Shown in pieces: positions 30,495 to 39,006 of a stretch of DNA of 64,000 nt. The number at the start of each line of letters is the position of its first letter. Position 1 is the first letter of the stretch. Source of the DNA: an uncultured Myxococcales bacterium. GTDB lineage: Bacteria > Myxococcota_A > UBA9042. The stretch covers positions 186,001-250,000 of the forward strand of contig CAIMLR010000014.1 of NCBI GenBank assembly GCA_903842345.1. Direction: 5' to 3'. A model generated the notes under the pieces. It saw nothing but the letters and a program-made list of their open reading frames with translations, was not told the DNA's origin and did not search any database. The position numbers and the translations under genes are program-made.

Positions 30495-32297
30495 ATGGCC
30501 AATCACGTTTTTGCCGGCGACGCGCCTGCGCCGTCCGCCAAGTCTTCGTCCAGTCTTGGGCCGCTGGCGCAGCTGCTGCGGCTGGTCAAGCCGTACCAGG
30601 GTCGCTTCTGGCTTGCGGCGGTCGCGCTGTTTGTCAGCTCCGGCATGGGGCTCGTGTATCCGTACGCGGCGCGGCAGGCGGTGGACGACGCGCTGGCGCA
30701 CAAGTCCATGACCGACCTGAACCGGCTGGCGACCCTGCTCATCGTCGTCGCGGTCGTGCAATCGGTCTTCATCTGGATTCGCCATTATGAAATGAGCTGG
30801 CTGGGCGAGAAAGTCGTCGCCGATCTGCGCGTTTCCGTCTTCCAGCGGCTGCTGCAACTGCCGCCGTCCTGGTTCCACGCGCGCCACACGGGCGAGATCA
30901 TGTCGCGCCTGTCGTCGGACGTCACGGTCATCGATGGCCTCGTCGGCACGGAGCTGAGCCTCGCGCTGCGCCACGGCGTGACGCTGATTGGCGGCGTGGG
31001 CATGCTGTTCTATTCCAATTGGAAGCTGACGCTCTACATGCTCGCCGTCGTGCCGCCGCTGATGGTGTTTGTGGTGCTGTTTGGCCGCCGCGTGCGGCAG
31101 ATGAGCCGCGCGGTGCAGGATCGCCACGCCCAGACGTCGACGCGCGTGGAAGAAGTCGTCAGCGCGATGCAGACCGTTCAGGCTTTTGTCCGCGAGCCGA
31201 CTGAAAACGCGACCTATCGCGGCAACATCAGCGCGGCTTTTGACGCGTCGCTCCACCTCATCCGCTGGCGTGCGACCATGTTCAGCGTCGTGATGCTCGC
31301 CGTGTCCGTCGCGATGGCGGTGATCCTGTGGATCGGCGGCAGCGCGGTCGTGCGCGGCGAACTGACGGGCGGCGAATTGACGTCGTTTCTGCTCTACACC
31401 GTGATGGTCGCAGCGAGCGTCGGCGCGTTGGCCAGCCTCGCGGGGGCACTGCAGCGCGCGGCGGGCGCGACCGAGCGGATCTTTGAGATCCTGCGCACGG
31501 AGCCGACCATCCACGACGCCGAAACGACCGTGGCGATGCCGCTGGGCAAAGGCGCCGTTCGCTTTGACAACGTGCAGTTCGTCTATCCGACCCGGCCGGA
31601 TCAGCAGGTCCTCGCGGGCGTGACGCTGGACGTGCCGGCGGGTCAGGCGATCGCGCTCGTCGGCTCGTCAGGCGCGGGCAAGACCACGCTGACGTCGCTG
31701 CTCCAGCGTTTCCACGACGTGACGGGCGGCGCGGTGCTGTTTGACGGCGTCGACGTGCGGCACCTGAAGCTCGCGGAATTGCGCCGCCACATCGCGATTG
31801 TCTCGCAGGAGCCGGTGCTGTTCTCGGGCACGATTCGCGACAACATCGCCTACGGTCGGCCGGATGCGTCGGCCGAGGACGTGGAGACGGCGGCCAAGGA
31901 TGCCCACGCCCACGAGTTCATCACGCGCTTTCCGGAAGGCTACGACACGCTCGTCGGCGAGCGCGGCGTGCAGCTCTCCGGTGGGCAGCGGCAGCGCGTG
32001 GCGATTGCGCGCGCGCTCCTGGCCAACCCGCGCGTGCTGATCCTCGACGAGGCGACCTCGAGCCTGGACGCGGAGTCCGAAGCGCTCGTGCAAAAAGCCC
32101 TGCAGCGCCTGATGAAAGGGCGGACGACGCTCATCATCGCGCATCGCCTGTCGACCGTGCGCGACGCGGACGCGATCGCCGTGCTGGAGCGCGGGCAGTT
32201 GGTTCAACTCGGCAAGCACGACGAGCTGATGGCCCAGGACGGCACCTACCGGCGGCTTGTCGAGCACCAGGTCGTGGCCGGTGTGAAGGCGGATTAG
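30495..32297 (+). CDS. ABC exporter, fused permease and ATPase
   Basis: 600-residue half-transporter of the MsbA/LmrA type that would work as a homodimer in the inner membrane. Six transmembrane helices occupy about residues 30-320. The nucleotide-binding domain has GSSGAGKTT (Walker A, near 392), the Q-loop in VSQEPVLFSGTI, the signature LSGGQRQRVAIARALL near 495, Walker B LILDEATSSLD near 515 and the IIAHRLSTV switch His. The substrate (lipid, peptide or drug) cannot be read from sequence. Its stop TAG is directly followed by the ATG of the next gene, an LD-carboxypeptidase, suggesting co-expression in envelope maintenance. Confidence 0.95.
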   Translation: MANHVFAGDAPAPSAKSSSSLGPLAQLLRLVKPYQGRFWLAAVALFVSSGMGLVYPYAARQAVDDALAHKSMTDLNRLATLLIVVAVVQSVFIWIRHYEMSWLGEKVVADLRVSVFQRLLQLPPSWFHARHTGEIMSRLSSDVTVIDGLVGTELSLALRHGVTLIGGVGMLFYSNWKLTLYMLAVVPPLMVFVVLFGRRVRQMSRAVQDRHAQTSTRVEEVVSAMQTVQAFVREPTENATYRGNISAAFDASLHLIRWRATMFSVVMLAVSVAMAVILWIGGSAVVRGELTGGELTSFLLYTVMVAASVGALASLAGALQRAAGATERIFEILRTEPTIHDAETTVAMPLGKGAVRFDNVQFVYPTRPDQQVLAGVTLDVPAGQAIALVGSSGAGKTTLTSLLQRFHDVTGGAVLFDGVDVRHLKLAELRRHIAIVSQEPVLFSGTIRDNIAYGRPDASAEDVETAAKDAHAHEFITRFPEGYDTLVGERGVQLSGGQRQRVAIARALLANPRVLILDEATSSLDAESEALVQKALQRLMKGRTTLIIAHRLSTVRDADAIAVLERGQLVQLGKHDELMAQDGTYRRLVEHQVVAGVKAD

Positions 32298-33182
32298 ATG
32301 AGACTCCGAGAGGGTGCGCGGATTGCGGTCGTGGCGCCTGCCGGCATGTTCACGGCCGAGCGGCTGCTCCGCGGCATGGACGTGGTGCGGAGCTGGGGCT
32401 ATGCGCTCGTGGAGGCGCCGCACCTGCACGACAAGGCGCGGTACACGGCGGGGACGGCGGAGGCGCGGTCCGCCGACCTGAACTGGGCGCTGACGGATCC
32501 GGACATCGACGCGGTGTGGTTTGCCCGCGGCGGGTATGGCACGGCGCACCTGCTGGCACAGATTCCGTGGTCGCAGCTGGATGGCCGGCCGGTCATCGGC
32601 TTCTCGGACGCGACGGCGCTCCTGACGGCGCTCCAGCAACGCAGCCTGCCGGCGATCCACGGTCCGGTGCTCCAGACGCTGTCCAACGACGCCTTTGGCG
32701 CGACGGGCGCGGTGCTCGTGGACGACGCGAGCCGCCGCGCGCTGCGCGACCTGTTGCAGAACGGCCAATGGCCGACGCTGCCGGGCGAGCTGCTGTGCGG
32801 GCCAGCGCGGCCGGTGCGCGGTCCGGTTGTCGGTGGCAATTTGACTGTGCTGGGGAGCCTCGCGGGCACGCCGTGGGCGGTGCGCGCGCAAGGCGCCATC
32901 CTGCTGCTGGAAGAAGTGGCGGAGCCGCCGTATCGCGTCGACCGGATGGTGACGCAGCTGCGGCAGTCGGGCGCGCTGCAAGGCGTGCTGGGCATCGCGC
33001 TGGGTGATTTTCTGGAACCGCGCACCGATGCCGCCGAGATGCGCGCGGTGTTGAACGACCTGCTGGCACCGCTGGGCGTACCGGTTGTCATCGGGCTGCC
33101 CGTGGGCCACGGCGCGGCAAATCTGGCGTGGCCGGTGGGCGGGATCGCGACGCTGGGGATGGATGGGCTGCGGTTTGGGTAA
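32298..33182 (+). CDS. LD-carboxypeptidase, S66 family
   Basis: 294-residue serine peptidase of family S66 (LdcA-like), which removes the terminal D-Ala from murein tetrapeptides during peptidoglycan recycling. The family elements are VVAPAGMFTAER at the N-terminus, ARGGYGTAHLL near residue 78, the nucleophile Ser in IGFSDATAL near 102, Glu in LLLEEVAEPPYR near 210 and the catalytic His in PVGHGAANLAWPVG near 275. No signal peptide is seen, so it is cytoplasmic as for the family. It begins at the base right after the ABC exporter stop codon. A 43-bp tandem repeat lies downstream. Confidence 0.93.
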   Translation: MRLREGARIAVVAPAGMFTAERLLRGMDVVRSWGYALVEAPHLHDKARYTAGTAEARSADLNWALTDPDIDAVWFARGGYGTAHLLAQIPWSQLDGRPVIGFSDATALLTALQQRSLPAIHGPVLQTLSNDAFGATGAVLVDDASRRALRDLLQNGQWPTLPGELLCGPARPVRGPVVGGNLTVLGSLAGTPWAVRAQGAILLLEEVAEPPYRVDRMVTQLRQSGALQGVLGIALGDFLEPRTDAAEMRAVLNDLLAPLGVPVVIGLPVGHGAANLAWPVGGIATLGMDGLRFG

Positions 33183-33520
33183 GGCTGGACGTGCCTGAGC
33201 GGCGCAAGGACTGCCTGCTCAGCCGGTCATCGCGCGCGCCAACCGCGGATCACGGTCTGTGTGCATGGCCACGACGTGTCGTAAAGCGCACAACACAGTC
33301 TGATCTGCACGCCACTGCATGTCGTGACGTGCACAACACAGTCTGATCTGCACGCCACCGCATGGCGTGACGTGCACAACACAGTCTGATCTGCACGCCA
33401 CTGCACGTCGTGACGTGCAACATAGGCCCTGTTGTCTGCGTCACGTCGAGCAAACCTGCCTTCGGCCCCACGCTATCGCCGCTGCATGCGCGGCCAGACG
33501 CGCCGCCACTCAACGTGGCG
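33183..33520. other. convergent intergenic region with repeats
   Basis: Region between the LD-carboxypeptidase and a small minus-strand gene. No credible gene is seen. Its main content is the 43-bp tandem repeat at 33288-33416, with a degenerate copy just before it at about 33245-33287. Confidence 0.7.
33288..33416. repeat. 3 x 43 bp tandem repeat with internal dyad
   Basis: Three consecutive 43-base units start at 33288, 33331 and 33374, each beginning GCACAACACAGTCTGATCTG. They differ at only a few positions. The end of each unit with the start of the next forms an inverted repeat, perfect at the last junction: TGCACGTCGTGACGTGCA. A fourth copy matching about half the positions precedes them. 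Because 43 is not a multiple of three, the array is not a coding repeat. The period is close to four DNA helical turns, so dyads would face the same side. It could be a protein-binding array or an element transcribed at a gene end; function is unknown. Confidence 0.9.
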
Positions 33521-33730
33521 CTACGCCTTCAGCACTTCAAGCGCCTTGTAGACGACGACCGCCGGCCAAAACACGCCCTTGAGGACGCCCAGCACGCCCA
33601 TCCAGAACGTCGGCGCGGTGTGGATGAAATAGACGAGCGCGCCGATGACGCCCAGACCGTACAGTGCGCCGCCGTTGTCCATCGTGGGCCTCTTTTTGCA
33701 GTCCGCCTGCACGTCATTTGCAGTAGCCAT
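33521..33730 (-). CDS. small membrane protein
   Basis: 69-residue small protein with two hydrophobic segments, GALYGLGVIGALVYFI and WMGVLGVLKGVFWPAVVVY, ending in a short basic tail. The pattern NGGALYGLG...THAPTFW-like spacing...WPAVVVYKALE resembles a widespread small conserved membrane protein family of unknown function. ATG 33730 has GGGAGG five bases upstream; an internal ATG at 33682, also with an AGAGG upstream, would give a 53-residue product that starts right at the conserved part. It follows the CrtI-like oxidoreductase gene by 18 bases on the same strand, so the two are probably co-transcribed. Confidence 0.75.
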   Translation of the reverse strand: MATANDVQADCKKRPTMDNGGALYGLGVIGALVYFIHTAPTFWMGVLGVLKGVFWPAVVVYKALEVLKA

Positions 33731-33748
33731 GGAAACCTCCCGAGCCGT

Positions 33749-35266
33749 TCAATGGCCCGCGTAGGAAGCGCTCGCGGCCTCCGTTGGGCGCAGCGCCTTG
33801 GACGTCGGCACAAAGGGCTGATGCGCGTCGTGGCACAGCAGTTGGATCGCCTGACGACCGCTCGTCAGCGCCATGGGCACGCCGCCGCCCGGCTCGACCC
33901 ATTGGCCGGCCATGTAGAAACCCTCCAGCCCCGCCAGCGTCTTCTTCACGTGTCCAAACATACCGCCAGCGCGCGGCATCCAGCCTTCAAAGGAGCCTTG
34001 CCACGACCGCGAGAGGTTCCAGTACGTCAACGGCGTGGCGACGTCCGTCTCCCGCACCTGCGCGCGCAGGTTGGGGAAGTGCCGCTCCAGCGCAGTCAGC
34101 GCCACCTCGGCCACCGCCGCTTTGGCCTCGGCGTAATGCGCGCCCTGTGCGGTCCACCACGCGTAATCCGTCGGCATGATGGCCTGAATCACGGTGTGCT
34201 CTTTGGGCGCAAAACAGGCGTCATCGTTGCAGACGCGCACCGTGTAGCAGTCCACCAGCCGGCCGCCCACGTCAAAAGGCCGCTCGCCGTCCAGGGTCAT
34301 CAGGCTCGGCGCGTCGGCATAGGGCGCCGCGACGCCAAAGCTGGCCAGCACAATCGGCTCAAACAGCTGCCAATTCGCCAACCGCTCGCGCGTTGGGCCC
34401 GCGTCATACACGCCGCCCAGCATCCGCAGGACCGTCTCCGGCGCGCTGGACGTCGAAAGCACCGCGTCCGCCGCCAGCTGCGTGCCGTCGACAAGGCGCA
34501 CGCCCGTCGCACGGCCCTCCGTGACGAGGATTTCCTCCACCGTCGCATCCAGCCGCACTTCCCCACCGAGCGCGCGATAGGTCTGAATCAGCGCGTCCCG
34601 GAACGCCGCCGTGCCGCCAACCGGCCGCGACAGGTAGCCCTGCTCCAGGTAGCCCAGCACCATCAGCAGGAACGCCACGGGCGCGGTCTCCGGTACCATG
34701 CGCGTGAAGATCCGCCGCAGCCGCTCGCCCTGCAGGCGATTCTGGGTCCAATCGCCCACCGTGCCGCGGAAGTGCACGAGGGTCCCGAGCGCGCCACGGG
34801 CGTGCCAGAATTCCCGCAGTTGCTCGCCCAGATGCCCCAGCTCCTGCGCGTCCAGCGGCGGATGCAGCGCCAGCATCTCGCGGACGCCCACGCGCATGCG
34901 CGCCAGTTCGGCTGCATCCGCAGGCGAGATCGCCGTCAGCTGCTTGACCAGCGCGTCCAGGTCCCGCGTGAAAGCGACCTCCAGGCCGTCATGCGCGTCG
35001 CGATACGTCGCCCACGTCTGGAGGGTGTGCAGCGGCACGGCGGGCAGGATGTCCAGCTCCTCGTACACCTGCTGGAACGGTCCGCCGGTCAGCCAGTGGA
35101 TGCAGCCGTCGATGGTGTAAGGCCCGCGCTCCCAGGAAGTGCAAACGCCACCCAGCACCGTGTTGTGTTCAACGAGGGTGGTCTTGAAGCCGCTGCGCAG
35201 GGCGTAGCAACCCGCTGAAAGCCCGGCGAGACCGCCGCCGATGATGAGCAAATGCCGGTCAACCAT
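33749..35266 (-). CDS. CrtI/CrtISO-like FAD-dependent oxidoreductase
   Basis: 505-residue flavoprotein of the phytoene desaturase / carotenoid isomerase-like family. The FAD-binding Rossmann motif is IIGGGLAGLSAGCYA at the N-terminus, followed by LVEHNTVLGG. RPVGGTAAFRDALI near residue 220 and a C-terminal GMFGHVKKTLAG...AGQWVEPGGGVP stretch match the family. Reactions could be polyene desaturation, cis-trans isomerisation or a saturase-type step; no other carotenoid gene is visible nearby, so the substrate is open. GGGGGTTCTCC precedes ATG 35266. It is followed by the small membrane protein gene. Confidence 0.87.
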   Translation of the reverse strand: MVDRHLLIIGGGLAGLSAGCYALRSGFKTTLVEHNTVLGGVCTSWERGPYTIDGCIHWLTGGPFQQVYEELDILPAVPLHTLQTWATYRDAHDGLEVAFTRDLDALVKQLTAISPADAAELARMRVGVREMLALHPPLDAQELGHLGEQLREFWHARGALGTLVHFRGTVGDWTQNRLQGERLRRIFTRMVPETAPVAFLLMVLGYLEQGYLSRPVGGTAAFRDALIQTYRALGGEVRLDATVEEILVTEGRATGVRLVDGTQLAADAVLSTSSAPETVLRMLGGVYDAGPTRERLANWQLFEPIVLASFGVAAPYADAPSLMTLDGERPFDVGGRLVDCYTVRVCNDDACFAPKEHTVIQAIMPTDYAWWTAQGAHYAEAKAAVAEVALTALERHFPNLRAQVRETDVATPLTYWNLSRSWQGSFEGWMPRAGGMFGHVKKTLAGLEGFYMAGQWVEPGGGVPMALTSGRQAIQLLCHDAHQPFVPTSKALRPTEAASASYAGH

Positions 35267-35523
35267 GGAGAACCCCCAAAGCTTCGGTCGTCGCAGTGCG
35301 TCAAGCCAGCAGGTCGGGAAAAAGCGCCGCGACCGCGCGTGCTGAGCACACCACTCTCACGCCCGCTCGCGCGCCGTGCACATGCAGGTGCCGGCAAGGT
35401 AGGCGGTGGTGGAGCGCGGTCAAGCGAGCCGGGCGCTGCGGATCGACGATGCCAGGTCGGCAACTTGAGTCCACGTGTGCGCTGGCGGGTCGCGCTTGGA
35501 GGTTTCGACTCAGTCCCGCGCCG

Positions 35524-36294
35524 TCAGCCGCCCAAGCCCGTGCCGAAGATGACGTACCACTGCGCCTTGGACGTCGCCTTGCTGCTGCCGTCGACGCTGA
35601 ATTGGAGGCGGACGAGCGCGACCTCCATCGGCACGATCGCGTTCCACAGCGCCGTTGCGCGCACAGCGGCGATGGCGGCATCGGTCTCAGCTTGCGTCGC
35701 GGGGAACGAATCGGGGGCAGTATCGTACACGTGCGTCGTGACGCTCGCCTTTTCGGTGCCGCAGCCAACGCCGAGTTCACTGGCGGCGCGCCACGTCGCC
35801 GGGAAGTAGGTCGCGGCGGCGGCGCTGTAGCCCAAGTTGCTGCCGAGGACGAGGAGCCCGGACTGGGCGGCGACGACGCTGAAGGAGCCAAAATCAGTGG
35901 GCTCCTGGCGGTAGACGTACACGTCGGTTGGGCTTGCCGCGCTGACGCGCGTGCCGGGACCGGGCGTACCCGCGGGCAATCCCGCTGTGGCGGCAGCGCG
36001 CGCATCCGTTTCGGTCAGCGCCTTGGGCGCGCCACACACGAAGTTCCAGCCATCGGGCGCGAGCGTATCGACAGCCAACCGCACGACCGCCGTACAAGCG
36101 CGACCGGGCAGGATGCCTGTCTGCGCGGCGAGCGTTGCGTTGATCGCGGCGCAATCCGGCGCGGCACCGGTATCCGTGACGGCAACATCGGCGCCAGCGT
36201 CACCCGCGAGCGCATCCGCGACCGCGGCGGTCGGCGTTGGCGAGGAACAGGCGAGACAGCAAACAGCAAGAAGCGAGGCCAAGAGAGGGCGCAT
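35524..36294 (-). CDS. lipoprotein of unknown function
   Basis: 256-residue predicted lipoprotein: signal peptide with lipobox CLAC (Cys16), then an Ala/Asp-rich linker to about residue 45. The globular domain has a few Cys (near residues 49, 67 and 85), a VYVYRQEPTDFGSF segment near residue 130 and a GTGLGG C-terminus. I recognise no family and no catalytic motif. GGAG lies eight to nine bases before ATG 36294. It stands alone between the CrtI-like gene and a zinc-ribbon gene, all on the minus strand. Confidence 0.8.
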   Translation of the reverse strand: MRPLLASLLAVCCLACSSPTPTAAVADALAGDAGADVAVTDTGAAPDCAAINATLAAQTGILPGRACTAVVRLAVDTLAPDGWNFVCGAPKALTETDARAAATAGLPAGTPGPGTRVSAASPTDVYVYRQEPTDFGSFSVVAAQSGLLVLGSNLGYSAAAATYFPATWRAASELGVGCGTEKASVTTHVYDTAPDSFPATQAETDAAIAAVRATALWNAIVPMEVALVRLQFSVDGSSKATSKAQWYVIFGTGLGG

Positions 36295-36520
36295 GGCGAG
36301 GTCTCCAGACGGTGGTTGCAAGGTCCGTCTCCGAGGTTGTGAATTCTTCGAACGCCCAACTTCGGAACTCTTGTCCTGATCCAGCGGCCAAGAACCGCCT
36401 GACATGAATTCATGGCTCTGAGCACTCTCCTCGTTCAATCGGCCCCCGTCAAGAGCCGCAACGGGCCCTCAGGGCGAGCGCGGTACGCCGCGATTCGCGG
36501 TCGCTTCCCTCGCACCTTGC

Positions 36521-36796
36521 TCAGCGCGGATACGCGCGAGGGGACGGCACACGGCCTTGCCATGCGGGGAGCTTGGCCATCCGACTCGCAGCGACCCCGC
36601 GCGCGGCGACCAGGTTCAGCGCCTCGTTCTTGGCGACGAATCCCGCCATCGCATCGAGTTTCTCCTCGTAGGATTGCATGCTGCCGTCGGGTTTCGCGCA
36701 GTGCCTGCAGTAGTCCTTGGACGTGTCGGCGCCAGCAAAGTCCGACGCCGCCACCATGGGCATGCCGCACCCCACGCATTTTTGTGTGGTTTCCAT
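36521..36796 (-). CDS. small zinc-ribbon protein
   Basis: 91-residue cytoplasmic protein with a putative zinc ribbon: CVGCGMPM at residues 7-14 and YCRHC near residue 30, giving four Cys ligands, followed by a helical SYEEKLDAMAGFV segment. This matches the short zinc-ribbon proteins with C-x2-CGMPM seen next to many unrelated genes; the function is unknown. The tail is basic and rich in Arg and Pro. GGAGG lies eight bases before ATG 36796, supporting this start rather than an upstream extension. Confidence 0.8.
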   Translation of the reverse strand: METTQKCVGCGMPMVAASDFAGADTSKDYCRHCAKPDGSMQSYEEKLDAMAGFVAKNEALNLVAARGVAASRMAKLPAWQGRVPSPRAYPR

Positions 36797-37072
36797 CTCA
36801 CTCACCTCCTCGTAGCGAACGTGGCTCTGAGACAAACGTAAGACAAGCCGGTCCCGTGTCGATGTCGACTTGTCGCGCGGTGCCAGCACCGAGGCATCGC
36901 TGCCCATCTCCACCGCTCCGCAGTGGCGCACGAGGCCCCACGTGGCCTGAAAGATGCGCCGACAATCGCGGAATCACGAAGTCCAGCTGCGGCCACCGAC
37001 GTGCAGGAGGCGCGCGTGTGGAATTCTGCTCACAAGCCGAGCTCAATCTCCTGCAATCAAGCGCGACTCTGC

Positions 37073-38413
37073 TCAAAACCGCAGCAGCAGCGCGCCAACA
37101 ATCCGCGTGTCCTGCTTGGAAAGGTCCGGCTTCCAGTCCACCGGCACCGTCGCAGTCGTGTAGCCCGTCGGACCTGTGACGCCGCCCCTGCCGGCAAAAT
37201 ACGGCACACTCGCCTCGCGATGCACGAACTCGATGCGCCAAGTCTGGAAGTTGTCGGGCATCCAGTCCAAGGTCGTCGAAGCATCCCATGCGTCAAACTG
37301 GGTGCCGGCGGACGTGTCGAACTGCGATCCCGCGACGCCTGTCGGCAGGAGCACGAGGTAACGCCCGGGGTTCTGCATGAAGCCGCCGCCGACGGTCCAG
37401 GCAAACTTGTCCTGCGCGAACCACACGCGGTGGTATGCCATGGCGCTGATGAAGTGCTGCGCCGGGCCGTCCTTCCCGCCAAAAGCCGTGACGCCGTCGC
37501 CGGTCTCAAAGCCGAAGTCGGCAGTGACAGAGAACGCTGCGCGGGTAAGAAAGCGACGCTCGTTCTGGTAGTATCGCATCAGGAACGACTCGTCCGTATG
37601 CACGCGCAGGCGCCCCGGCGCGTTGGCCGTGTCGGTGCCGACGTAGTTGTTGGAGACGAGCGACAGCCATTCCTGCGGCCGCCACGTGACCTGCCCGCCG
37701 ACGCCTGGCAAGTCATTGAACTTGCCATAGGTTTGCCAGCCGTTGATGAGCCACAATTCGAGCTTCAGGCGATCGGTCGGAAACAGCTGCACGCGCGCGC
37801 CGTTGAAGAACCACGGGGTGTTGTCGGAAGTGAAGGATGGCTGGTACGACCAGTTCTCGAAGTTGTCGAATGAAAACAGGCCGACATAGCTCATGAAGAT
37901 GCCGACGTCGACGTTCATGCCGTGCATCACGTCAAAATGGTAGCCGCCGTAGGCTTCCGAGATGTATCGATAGGCGCTGCGCAAGTCGAACTGGCCGCGA
38001 TCGGCGGAAGAATCGTTGCGGGGCACGACGGTCGAGCGCGCACCGAACTGGGTCATGATGCGCGCGCGGGCGTGCTCGTAGGCAAAGTCGCCGCCGAAGC
38101 CAAGAAAGGCGACTTCAAGCTCGTTGTTGCGTGCCAAAGCAGTTGAGCCGACGACGGTGTCGTCAATCGGGTGGTTGAAGCTGTACGTGTAGTTCACGTC
38201 GAGCAAGAGGCTGCCGGTGAAGTATTTGCTGGCCAGAAGCGGCGTCTTCTGGCGGTTGGTGCCGTTCATCCAAGTGAAATCGCCAAACGAGAATGGTTCC
38301 GCGACGACGGCCTCTGGCGCAGTCGGCGAGACGTCCATGGAGGTGGTCGCTTCCGCGCTGGCGTGGGCTGTTGCGGCAGCGAGCAGCAACAGCATGATGA
38401 TCAACGTACGCAT
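37073..38413 (-). CDS. outer-membrane beta-barrel, OmpL/porin-2-like
   Basis: 446-residue outer-membrane protein. A cleavable signal peptide ends near AHASA (about residue 19). The mature part is a succession of amphipathic strands with aromatic girdles (for example AYRYISEAYGGYHFDV and FVHREASVPYF) and a terminal Phe, as needed for barrel assembly. Overall composition and the FGDFTWMNGT-type start resemble the beta-barrel porin-2 (OmpL-like) family, whose members are poorly characterised channels. GGAGA precedes ATG 38413. A frameshifted lipoprotein gene lies immediately upstream on the same strand and may have been its operon partner. Confidence 0.85.
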   Translation of the reverse strand: MRTLIIMLLLLAAATAHASAEATTSMDVSPTAPEAVVAEPFSFGDFTWMNGTNRQKTPLLASKYFTGSLLLDVNYTYSFNHPIDDTVVGSTALARNNELEVAFLGFGGDFAYEHARARIMTQFGARSTVVPRNDSSADRGQFDLRSAYRYISEAYGGYHFDVMHGMNVDVGIFMSYVGLFSFDNFENWSYQPSFTSDNTPWFFNGARVQLFPTDRLKLELWLINGWQTYGKFNDLPGVGGQVTWRPQEWLSLVSNNYVGTDTANAPGRLRVHTDESFLMRYYQNERRFLTRAAFSVTADFGFETGDGVTAFGGKDGPAQHFISAMAYHRVWFAQDKFAWTVGGGFMQNPGRYLVLLPTGVAGSQFDTSAGTQFDAWDASTTLDWMPDNFQTWRIEFVHREASVPYFAGRGGVTGPTGYTTATVPVDWKPDLSKQDTRIVGALLLRF

Positions 38414-38464
38414 TGTCGTCTCCTGGCGCATGTTTCGCGCCGCTTGCATGAGAGAATCAGAGGT

Positions 38465-38850
38465 TCAACGCATGGCAGCGGGACGGCGGGCCCAACGCAT
38501 CGCGTGTTCGAGCACAGCGCTGACCTGCGCTTCATCGGTGGGCGCGACCCGGACGATGAGCGTGCCACCTTGGGGATGGGCCGAAATGCTCAACCACGCA
38601 GCGTGATCGCTGAAGGGGTCTTCCGGCGCCGCCGGGATTTCGCCGAGGGCGACATCGGCTTGGTGGCAAGTGAGCACGCGCTGCAGCCACGCCGCGCGGA
38701 GCGACTCCGGCGCCGGCAACAGCCAAGGGGCAAGGTCCGCGCTGCCACAACGCTCAGCAGAGGGACTTGCGTGGTCGGTGGGCTCGCGCATGCGGTGAGC
38801 CGCATCAGGGCTGCGAGCCAAACAAAGCCAGAAATGCGTGAAGCGCCCAT
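38465..38850 (-). pseudogene. frameshifted small lipoprotein gene
   Basis: A strong AAGGAG precedes ATG 38850, which opens a signal peptide with a clear lipobox (LTAC, Cys21). That frame then turns into Arg/Ser-rich nonsense, while a second frame carries protein-like sequence from about APWLLPAPESLRAAW to a stop at 38465. Adding one base to the GGGG run at 38727-38730 joins the two into a continuous 128-residue lipoprotein (...RTLPPWLLPAPESL...). Either the gene carries a single-base deletion or the assembly has an error; no slippery heptamer for programmed shifting is seen. It lies 51 bases upstream of the outer-membrane barrel gene. The domain is not recognised. Confidence 0.65.
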
Positions 38851-39006
38851 GATCGGTCTCCTTGGCCAGCACGAGCTGACCGACCCCATGAACGTAGCCC
38901 GATGCCTATCAAGATGGCGTATGGATGAGAGGCCCCCGCATCAAGAGGGGCTATCGCTCAGAAACCCTGATCTTTTCTTGACACCGATGCCGATCGTCAC
39001 ACGCCC

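Noticed and set aside
33288-33416. CRISPR array made from the 43-bp units
   Set aside because: The whole 43-base unit is repeated without unique spacers and no cas gene is present.
36403-36414. Perfect palindrome CATGAATTCATG upstream of the lipoprotein at 35524-36294
   Set aside because: A single 12-base palindrome over 100 bases from the start, with no repeat of it elsewhere noticed, is not enough to call an operator.
38465-38850. Programmed -1 ribosomal frameshifting to join the two lipoprotein frames
   Set aside because: No X-XXY-YYZ slippery heptamer or downstream structure is visible; a missing G in a G run is simpler.
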